From: Comamonadaceae bacterium UBA2237
Lineage (GTDB): Bacteria > Pseudomonadota > Gammaproteobacteria > Burkholderiales > Burkholderiaceae_C
Length of the DNA: 5,613 nucleotides
Assembly (NCBI GenBank): GCA_002347905.1
Contig: DDYJ01000110.1
Coordinates: forward strand, 14,295 to 19,907
Direction of reading: 5' to 3'
Below are positions 1 through 5,415 of this stretch, in pieces. The translations under genes and the position numbers were made by a program. Every line of letters starts with the position of its first letter. Position 1 is the stretch's first letter. The notes under the pieces are model-generated. The model was not told where the DNA came from. It did not search any database and saw only the letters and a program-made list of their open reading frames with translations.

Positions 1-105
1 GCGCAGGTGCTGTTTTTTGAGAGCGACGAGGTGTGTGAGACCAGCTACAAAGACCGTGGTGGCAAATACCAAGGTCAGGTTGGTGTGACGCTCCCTAAAA
101 CCTAA
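1..105 (+). CDS. C-terminal end of an unidentified protein (cut by left edge)
   Basis: Frame 1 is open from the first base to a TAA at 103-105, giving 34 residues that end in [10 protein letters not shown]. The piece is polar, with charged residues, one cysteine and a glycine/lysine-rich stretch (KDRGGKYQG). This looks like coding sequence rather than chance, and one alternative frame stops within 20 bases. I do not recognise the family, and too little remains for a function. The alternating small and hydrophobic residues near the end would fit a beta-rich extracytoplasmic or lipoprotein-like domain, but that is a guess. The gene runs the same way as rhlE, 63 bases upstream of it, so co-transcription is possible, though a weak promoter candidate lies in the gap. 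Confidence 0.5.
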   Translation, partial: AQVLFFESDEVCETSYKDRGGKYQGQVGVTLPKT

Positions 106-128
106 TCTGTTGCCTGCAACTGGCTTGT

Positions 129-158
129 TTGAGTACCCAGAGCCCAGAGTGCGACAAT
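129..158 (+). promoter_or_regulatory. Possible sigma-70-type promoter for rhlE
   Basis: TTGAGT at 129-134 (4 of 6 to the -35 consensus) and GACAAT at 153-158 (4 of 6 to the -10 consensus) are 18 bases apart. Transcription would begin around 165, only a few bases before the rhlE ATG at 169. That fits the absence of any Shine-Dalgarno-like purine run before this start, and the message would be nearly leaderless. The match is modest and could be chance; read-through from the upstream gene is the alternative. Confidence 0.22.
136..149 (+). repeat. Perfect tandem duplication of a 7-base unit
   Basis: CCCAGAG occurs twice back to back (136-142 and 143-149) in the gap before rhlE, within the spacer of the candidate promoter. 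The repeat is plain in the sequence. It may be a simple slippage duplication or a small protein-binding site; nothing decides between these. Confidence 0.6.
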
Positions 159-168
159 AGCGCTCTAA

Positions 169-1584
169 ATGACTACTTCCTTCTCTAATTTGCAGCTAGC
201 CCCAGCGCTAGCACGTGCCGTGTCTGAAATGGGCTATGAGTCCATGACGCCTATCCAAGCCCAAGCTATTCCTGTTGTGTTGACAGGGCAAGATGTGATG
301 GGTGCGGCGCAAACGGGTACCGGTAAAACAGCAGCATTTTCTTTGCCGCTGTTGCAACGTTTACTCAAACACGAAAACAGTTCTACTTCTCCTGCGCGCC
401 ACCCTGTGCGTGCCTTGGTTTTATTGCCAACGCGTGAGTTGGCAGACCAAGTGGCACAGCAAGTCAAGGCCTATGCGAAATACACGCAATTGCGTAGTGC
501 GGTAGTGTTTGGTGGCATGGATATGAAGCCGCAAACCATTGAATTGAAAAAAGGTGTTGAAGTCTTGGTGGCAACGCCTGGCCGTTTGTTGGACCATATT
601 GAAGCCAAGAATGTGGTGCTCAACCAAGTTGAATATGTGGTGTTAGACGAAGCCGACCGCATGCTCGATATCGGTTTCTTGCCTGACTTGCAACGTATTT
701 TGAGCCACTTGCCTAAGCAGCGCACCACGCTGTTGTTCTCTGCGACGTTTTCGCCTGAGATCAAACGCTTAGCCAGTAGCTATTTGCAAAACCCCGTCAC
801 GGTTGAAGTAGCGCGTCCTAATGAGACCGCTGCAACGATTGAGCAACATTTCTACAGCGTCAACATAGATGATAAATACCGAGCTTTGCGCCAATTGGTC
901 AAGAGCAAAGACATTACCCAAGCTTTTGTTTTTTGTAATAGCAAATTGGGTTGTGCGCGCCTAGCGCGTTCGCTAGAGCGAGATGGTTTGCGCACCACAG
1001 CCCTGCATGGGGACAAGAGCCAAGATGATCGCCTCAAGGCGCTAGAAGCATTCAAGCAAGGCCAAGTGGATCTACTGGTATGCACCGATGTGGCAGCGCG
1101 TGGTTTGGACATCAAAGACGTACCCGCAGTTTTTAACTTCGACATCCCTTTCAATGCCGAAGACTATGTGCACCGCATTGGTCGCACAGGACGCGCTGGC
1201 GCACAAGGACAGTCGATCAGCTTTGTGTCTGCGAGTGACCAACGTTTGGTGATGGAGATTGAAAAGCTGCTGAAAACAAAAATCGAACTCGAGGCCGTTG
1301 AGTTTGAAGAAGATAAACCGCGTGGTCATATGAACACTGGCCGTCGCGCTTGGGGTAATGACGATCCCCGTGACGCTTTAGACGCACCCCGCGAGCCCCA
1401 AACCCGCGAGCGTAGCAATTACGCAAGCACACCCCGCGTCAAACACGATCCGTTTTTTGATAAACCCTACGTAGAGCCCTCCGCAGATGCTGTCAAGCCA
1501 GCTGCTTCCCCAGATCCATTACGTAAATCACCCAATATCAAGCCAAAACGAAATGTGGCTGCACTTTTTAAAACAACGGCTTAA
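169..1584 (+). CDS. rhlE: ATP-dependent DEAD-box RNA helicase RhlE
   Basis: An ATP-driven helicase that unwinds short RNA duplexes; the RhlE group acts in the cytoplasm in rRNA maturation and RNA turnover. All core motifs are present in order: Q-motif with F5 and Q30, motif I AQTGTGKT (47-54), Ia PTRELA (87-92), GG (115-116), Ib TPGR (136-139), II DEAD (160-163), III SAT (191-193), IV near VFCNSK (254-259), V ARGLD (310-314) and VI HRIGRTGRAG (335-344). RecA-like domain 1 covers about 20-210 and domain 2 about 225-370. Residues 380-471 form a polar, probably disordered, charged tail ending in a basic KPKRNVAALF-type segment, as in other betaproteobacterial RhlE proteins, where such tails bind RNA. 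The 471-residue length is normal. The ATG at 169 is chosen because the Q-motif follows directly; there is no Shine-Dalgarno. The gene converges on apaH with 62 bases between stop codons. RhlE rather than SrmB, DeaD or RhlB is inferred from overall resemblance. Confidence 0.95.
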   Translation: MTTSFSNLQLAPALARAVSEMGYESMTPIQAQAIPVVLTGQDVMGAAQTGTGKTAAFSLPLLQRLLKHENSSTSPARHPVRALVLLPTRELADQVAQQVKAYAKYTQLRSAVVFGGMDMKPQTIELKKGVEVLVATPGRLLDHIEAKNVVLNQVEYVVLDEADRMLDIGFLPDLQRILSHLPKQRTTLLFSATFSPEIKRLASSYLQNPVTVEVARPNETAATIEQHFYSVNIDDKYRALRQLVKSKDITQAFVFCNSKLGCARLARSLERDGLRTTALHGDKSQDDRLKALEAFKQGQVDLLVCTDVAARGLDIKDVPAVFNFDIPFNAEDYVHRIGRTGRAGAQGQSISFVSASDQRLVMEIEKLLKTKIELEAVEFEEDKPRGHMNTGRRAWGNDDPRDALDAPREPQTRERSNYASTPRVKHDPFFDKPYVEPSADAVKPAASPDPLRKSPNIKPKRNVAALFKTTA

Positions 1585-1646
1585 GCATCTGTTTGGCTGG
1601 TTTGAGTTCTCTTGCAGATTGCCTAAGGCGCTAGCTCAAGCCCCAT

Positions 1647-2492
1647 CTATTTCAAAGGGTCTTGAGACTGCGGACATTTGATGTGTAGTCGCTCCGCTTG
1701 TCGAGCATCTTTCATATGCACGTCATCAAGCTTTAGTGCAGTCAAGCAGCCACCCCATAAACATCCGTCATCTAAACACACTACATCAGCACGTGGTGGT
1801 AGTTGAAGTGTGGACCAGTGTCCAAATGCGATCACGGTGTTCTGTGTCAATCGGTTGGGAAGATCAAACCACGGCATCAATCCATTGGGCGCATTTTCTG
1901 GCGCTTTTTTATAAAAGAAATCCATAGCGCCTTCTGCGTTGCAATAACGCATGCGGGTGAACGCATTGACGATGATGCGAACTCGATCATGCCCCGTTAA
2001 AGTGTCATTCCACTGATTGGGCATACCGCCGTACATATGTCCAATGAAGTCACCTAAGGCGTCACTACGCAATATCGACTCCACCTCACTTGCAAGGGCC
2101 ATGGCTTTTTCTGTTGTCCACTGAGGCAACACGCCAGCATGCACCATCAATACATTGCCAACTTGCAGCGCCATATGTTGATGGCGCAACCAATGCAAGA
2201 GCACTTCGCGGTCAGGAGCATTTAAGATATCGTGGATGGTGTCAGATGCGTTAAGTTTTCGCGCACCCAACGATACCGCCATTAAATGGAGATCGTGGTT
2301 ACCTAGCACACACTGTGCGCTGCTGCCAAGCTCCATGAGTCTTCGTAAAACATGCGCGTTGCCAGGACCACGGTTGACCATATCGCCGAGCATATAAAGC
2401 GTATCGCGACTGGGTGAGAAGTCGATATGTTGAAGCAAACGCACCAAAGCCTCGTCACAACCTTGTACGTCGCCAATCAAGTAAAGTGCCAT
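1647..2492 (-). CDS. apaH: Bis(5'-nucleosyl)-tetraphosphatase, symmetrical (ApaH)
   Basis: Hydrolyses diadenosine tetraphosphate (Ap4A) symmetrically to two ADP. In E. coli ApaH also removes Np4 caps from RNA 5' ends, so it links stress nucleotides to mRNA stability. It is a cytoplasmic metallophosphoesterase of the PPP superfamily. The metal-site signatures are GDVQGC (7-12), GDMVNRGP (36-43), GNHD (64-67), VHAGV with H118 (117-121) and GHW with H225 (224-226), followed by D242 and the glycine-rich GCLWGGCL (243-250). GDVQG, with Q in place of the H of many phosphoesterases, is normal for ApaH. The 281-residue length is normal. The ATG at 2490-2492 places the first motif at residue 7, as expected. 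No clear Shine-Dalgarno precedes it. It is divergent from the transporter gene, with only 40 bases between start codons, and convergent with rhlE. Nothing is missing from the active site. Confidence 0.95.
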   Translation of the reverse strand: MALYLIGDVQGCDEALVRLLQHIDFSPSRDTLYMLGDMVNRGPGNAHVLRRLMELGSSAQCVLGNHDLHLMAVSLGARKLNASDTIHDILNAPDREVLLHWLRHQHMALQVGNVLMVHAGVLPQWTTEKAMALASEVESILRSDALGDFIGHMYGGMPNQWNDTLTGHDRVRIIVNAFTRMRYCNAEGAMDFFYKKAPENAPNGLMPWFDLPNRLTQNTVIAFGHWSTLQLPPRADVVCLDDGCLWGGCLTALKLDDVHMKDARQAERLHIKCPQSQDPLK

Positions 2493-2532
2493 GTTCTGAT
2501 TGTCTCAAACGGATTGCGTTAGTCTTATTTCC

Positions 2533-3858
2533 ATGGATATCTTTTTAATTTTCCTGCTTACGCTCCTCAACGGCGTGTTTGCCATGTCTGAAATGGCCCT
2601 GGCTTCATGCCGTAAGCCGCGTTTGGTGGCACTCGAGGCGGAGGGTGATTCCGGTGCGCGTGCGGCTTTGCGTTTGCTGACCCAGCCCACACAGTTCTTA
2701 TCGACAGTGCAAATCGGTATTACGTCAATTGGCGTTCTCAACGGTATTGTGGGTGAGGCCGCGTTCAGCTTGAACTTGTCACGTTGGTTAATGGCACAAG
2801 GCGTAGCCGATCGGTTGGCGGAGGGCTTGGCTACTGCATGTGTCGTAACTTTAATTACTTTAAGCACAATTTTGTTTGGTGAATTGGTGCCCAAACGCAT
2901 TGGACAGTTGTACCCAGAAGCTGTAGCGCGTTTGACAGCGCCATTGATGCTGGCGCTAGCCACGATGGCAAAACCAGTGGTGTTCTTTTTATCCAGCAGC
3001 ACGGGTTGGATATTGCAATGGCTCAAGATTGATACACGCGGCTTACGCACAGTGACTGAAGAAGAAATTTCCGCTAGCTTGGTAGAGGGTGTGGATGCCG
3101 GTGTGATTGAGGCGCATGAACATCAAATGGTGCAAAACGTTTTTAATTTGGATGAGCGCCCCTTGACGTCCATCATGGTGCCGCGCTCTGACATCGAGTG
3201 GCTAGATGCCAAAACCTCTGTTGCGCAAGCTTTGGCAGAAGTCGGTGCTGTTGGCGCACATTCGTGGTATCCCGTCTGCCGTGATGGGTTAGACGATGTG
3301 GTGGGGGCGGTGAGTGTCTCTCAGCTTTTACGCGTACCACCTAACTCGCACATCACCATCGAAACATTGGCGCAACCGGTAGCGTTTGTCCCTGAAACGC
3401 TGAGTGGCCTAGATTTGTTAGAGCAGTTTAGAAGACCCGTGGAGCGCGCCACTGCGCATGGACGCATGGTGCTAGTAGTAGATGAATACGGTGTGGTGCA
3501 AGGGTTGATGACCCCGCGTGATTTGTTGGAAGCGATTACCGGAGAGTTGCTGCAAGCCACTTCGTCTGAAGATGCGTGGGCTGTGCCAAGACCCGATGGC
3601 AGTTGGTTGGTCGATGGCTTGATGCCAGTAAGCGAATTTAAAGCGCGCTTGCAAATACGTGAACTGCCCGATGAAGACCGTGGTATTTACAACACCGTAG
3701 CGGGGTTGGTGATGGCAATTGCTGGCCACATACCAGTGGTAGCCGAGTGCTTTGACTGTGGTGAATGGAAGCTTGAAGTCGTCGACCTAGATGGGCGACG
3801 GATCGACAAAGTGTTGGTCAGCCGCGTCGCTGAAAAGGCAGTTGGTACACCCAAATAG
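2533..3858 (+). CDS. CNNM/CBS/CorC_HlyC-domain inner-membrane transporter (YtfL/PaeA-like, 'hemolysin family')
   Basis: 441 residues with the standard architecture: a CNNM (DUF21) membrane domain at about 1-175 with hydrophobic segments near 1-22, 53-75, 98-118 and 132-160; two CBS motifs at about 208-268 (from MVPRSD) and 275-338 (with VVDEYGVVQG and the D330-LLEAITGE end); and a CorC_HlyC domain at about 348-432 ending EVVDLDGRRIDKVLVSR. NG(13-14), MSE(18-20) and GELVPKRIG (116-124) are family-typical. Members are inner-membrane proteins linked to Mg2+/Co2+ or polyamine export, with CBS domains sensing nucleotides. From memory, the closest match is E. coli YtfL/PaeA (cadaverine/putrescine export), with its similar VQIG...GIVG.AAFS and PKRIG segments; the older 'hemolysin' label is misleading. 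The ATG at 2533 is preferred over an in-frame TTG at 2500 because the hydrophobic N-terminus begins there; neither has a good Shine-Dalgarno. The 3' end overlaps the methyltransferase gene. The substrate is not settled by sequence. Confidence 0.88.
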   Translation: MDIFLIFLLTLLNGVFAMSEMALASCRKPRLVALEAEGDSGARAALRLLTQPTQFLSTVQIGITSIGVLNGIVGEAAFSLNLSRWLMAQGVADRLAEGLATACVVTLITLSTILFGELVPKRIGQLYPEAVARLTAPLMLALATMAKPVVFFLSSSTGWILQWLKIDTRGLRTVTEEEISASLVEGVDAGVIEAHEHQMVQNVFNLDERPLTSIMVPRSDIEWLDAKTSVAQALAEVGAVGAHSWYPVCRDGLDDVVGAVSVSQLLRVPPNSHITIETLAQPVAFVPETLSGLDLLEQFRRPVERATAHGRMVLVVDEYGVVQGLMTPRDLLEAITGELLQATSSEDAWAVPRPDGSWLVDGLMPVSEFKARLQIRELPDEDRGIYNTVAGLVMAIAGHIPVVAECFDCGEWKLEVVDLDGRRIDKVLVSRVAEKAVGTPK

Positions 3859-4558
3859 GGCGTGTGTCATTGCCATAGATGATGGCGGATGGCACGATAC
3901 CTACCGCCTCAAATTCCAAACTCACCAACCATGCGCCGCGTCGCATCTCGGCTTCGGCTTTTTCAATCGCACGTGGCATGCTCTCGGGGCGTTGGAACAT
4001 ATAGACCATGTCGTAACTGCGCCAATCGACCATCCAAATGTCGCCTTGGCGAATCGTGGCAAACGAACAACGAATGGCGCTAATGATGCGCAATGGCCAG
4101 CTCATCTCAACTCCATTTAAATCTGCACGCGGATAAGCATCACGCAGAGCAATCAAGCCGTCGCCCAAGCCACTACCTGCATCCAGTATGCGTGCACCAC
4201 CTAGCAAAGTAATGTGTTCTGGCAGTTGGCGCAAGGCCCTGCGTGGCGTGGGAAACAGCGGAGCGTCTTTCCATGCTTTGCGCGGATAAATCACCACAAT
4301 CAAACCAAGAAGCAGCAGCCAACCCACTGGGGGCATGGTGAGCGCACCAGAGGCAGCCCACATCGATAAGGGAAAACCCACCAATATCAAAATACGGCGC
4401 ATTTTGGTGGTGGCCAGAGAAGTCAAGACACCGCCCCAAAAAGTGGCAACGGTCAGCCCCACCCATTCTGGCGCGCCCACATGCTTTAGCCCCGCAAAAA
4501 TGAGCCATGAGGAACCCCAAGCCAACAATGCAGGTATGGGCCAAATTAAAAGCTTCAT
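3818..4558 (-). CDS. Membrane-anchored class I SAM-dependent methyltransferase, FAM173-like
   Basis: 246 residues. The first ~92 are very hydrophobic, with segments near 5-22, 32-50, 54-72 and 77-91 (three or four membrane helices), followed by a basic stretch (YPRKAWKD, then RRALR). The remainder is a compact Rossmann methyltransferase: SAM-binding motif I ILDAGSGLGDG (124-134), acidic end of strand 2 NGVEMSWPL (148-156, E151 expected to hold the SAM ribose), then GDIWMVDW (172-179) and YDMVYMFQRPESM (182-194), followed by an acidic/basic helix ending in RGAWLVSLEFEAVG. This order resembles FAM173-type lysine methyltransferases more than small-molecule methyltransferases. The catalytic face should lie on the cytoplasmic side of the inner membrane; the substrate is unknown. 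The ATG at 4558 opens directly into the first membrane segment; no Shine-Dalgarno is visible. The last 41 bases overlap the 3' end of the transporter gene on the other strand. The methyltransferase call is firm; the subfamily is inference. Confidence 0.85.
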   Translation of the reverse strand: MKLLIWPIPALLAWGSSWLIFAGLKHVGAPEWVGLTVATFWGGVLTSLATTKMRRILILVGFPLSMWAASGALTMPPVGWLLLLGLIVVIYPRKAWKDAPLFPTPRRALRQLPEHITLLGGARILDAGSGLGDGLIALRDAYPRADLNGVEMSWPLRIISAIRCSFATIRQGDIWMVDWRSYDMVYMFQRPESMPRAIEKAEAEMRRGAWLVSLEFEAVGIVPSAIIYGNDTRPIWVYQLPFQRRG

Positions 4559-4582
4559 GGGGAAGAATCATAGAATGAAAAT

Positions 4583-4611
4583 CTTATAAATTCCTCACCC
4601 ACCTTGGATAA
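4583..4611 (-). promoter_or_regulatory. Possible promoter for the methyltransferase gene
   Basis: Read on the minus strand, TTATCC (4611-4606; 3 of 6 to the -35 consensus) and TATAAG (4588-4583; 5 of 6 to the -10 consensus) are separated by exactly 17 bases. Transcription would begin near 4576, about 18 bases before the methyltransferase ATG. A second -10-like TATGAT lies at 4572-4567 without a good -35. This 58-base AT-rich gap must hold promoters for both divergent genes; on the plus strand TATAAA (4585-4590) is a possible -10 for nadX, but I see no matching -35. Confidence 0.3.
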
Positions 4612-4616
4612 AAAAT

Positions 4617-5414
4617 ATGATCCGTATCGTCGTAATAGGCTATGGCGCGATAGGCAGTGATTTGGTTCAAAGATTAATAACTAAATACGGTCCAGAGTTA
4701 TCTTTAGGCGTGCTGTTATATAAAAATTCGCAAACCATTGAAAAATTACCCAAACAAGTGGTTCACCTCGCTGATATCAAGTCAGTGAAGGAATATCAAC
4801 CTGACTTGGTAGTGGAAGCTGCTGGACATCAAGCTGTTAGGGCGTATGCAAAAGATTGTCTTGATGCTGGAATTTCTTTTCTTATTGTCTCTGTTGGAGT
4901 ATTGGCAGACGATAAATTATTTTCGGATTTAAAAAATTCAGCAAGCAAGAACAAATCTAAACTTGTATTACCTAGTGGAGCGATAGGTGGCATGGATTAC
5001 CTGCGCGCTGCAAGCCAAGTGCCTAATCCCACCGTTGTGTATGAGTCGCGTAAGCCTCCTAAGGCTTGGAAAAATGAATTGCTTGGACTTGGAATACGTT
5101 CACCTATCACTGAGCAAATCGTCATTTTTGAGGGTGATGCGCGTACCGCTGCAACAAAATATCCACAAAACTTAAACGTAGCGGCCGTCATGTCATTGGC
5201 GGGCATTGGTTTTGAGAAAACCCAGGTTCGTATCGTGATTGATCCAAATGCAAGAGGCAATACCCATCAAATTTCCTTAAAAGGAGATTTTGGAGATGTA
5301 AAACTCAATATTCAAAATAGGCCCTCTCCAGATAATCCAAAAACATCATGGATTGTGAGCCTGAGTATTTTTGCTGCTATTGAGCAGTACTTATCTCCCG
5401 CAATTTTTATGTGA
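4617..5414 (+). CDS. nadX: L-aspartate dehydrogenase (NadX/AspDH family)
   Basis: A cytoplasmic enzyme that oxidises L-aspartate to iminoaspartate/oxaloacetate and ammonia with NAD(P)+. It can feed de novo NAD synthesis in place of L-aspartate oxidase, or serve aspartate breakdown or synthesis. An N-terminal Rossmann fold begins at once with GYGAIG (9-13 core), then VEAAGHQAV (66-74) and VSVGVLAD (91-98). The family signature follows: LPSGAIGGMD (118-127), RKPPKAWK (145-152), FEGDARTAATKYPQNLNVAA (171-190), ARGNTH with H217 as the likely catalytic histidine, and PSPDNPKTS (236-244). The 265-residue length is normal and the ATG at 4617 suits the Rossmann start; a weak GGA lies 8 bases upstream. 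The gene is AT-rich: about 38% GC over 4621-4980, against 50-60% in sampled lines to the left. It ends one base from the opposing LivF-like gene. Family assignment is firm; whether its role is NAD synthesis or amino-acid metabolism is open. Confidence 0.92.
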   Translation: MIRIVVIGYGAIGSDLVQRLITKYGPELSLGVLLYKNSQTIEKLPKQVVHLADIKSVKEYQPDLVVEAAGHQAVRAYAKDCLDAGISFLIVSVGVLADDKLFSDLKNSASKNKSKLVLPSGAIGGMDYLRAASQVPNPTVVYESRKPPKAWKNELLGLGIRSPITEQIVIFEGDARTAATKYPQNLNVAAVMSLAGIGFEKTQVRIVIDPNARGNTHQISLKGDFGDVKLNIQNRPSPDNPKTSWIVSLSIFAAIEQYLSPAIFM

Positions 5415-5415
5415 A

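Noticed and set aside
1599..1642. Inverted repeat GGTTTGAG / CTCAAGCC in the rhlE-apaH gap as a bidirectional terminator
   Set aside because: The 8-pair stem includes one wobble, encloses a loop of about 28 bases and has no U-run on either side; too weak to call.
1900..1920. T-run followed by A-run resembling a terminator hairpin
   Set aside because: It lies inside apaH and encodes the FFYKKAP segment; the pairing is imperfect and AT-only.
2500..2532. TTG at 2500 as the start of the transporter gene
   Set aside because: It would add 11 polar residues before the hydrophobic N-terminus typical of the family, with no ribosome site; the ATG at 2533 fits better.
205..2959. Repeated 7-mer GCGCTAG (or its complement) at 205, 961, 1039, 1628 and 2953
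   Set aside because: More copies than chance would give, but four of the five are in-frame Ala (GCG) and Leu (CTA) codons, so codon choice explains most. No regular spacing and no known site.
2505..3050. 181-residue minus-strand open frame opposite the transporter
   Set aside because: Low-complexity shadow of the conserved plus-strand gene, with no motif or ribosome site.
4173..4571. Alternative 132-residue minus-strand reading frame beginning upstream of the methyltransferase start
   Set aside because: It is a shifted frame over the methyltransferase gene with no recognisable domain, rich in C, H and W; the methyltransferase frame carries clear motifs.
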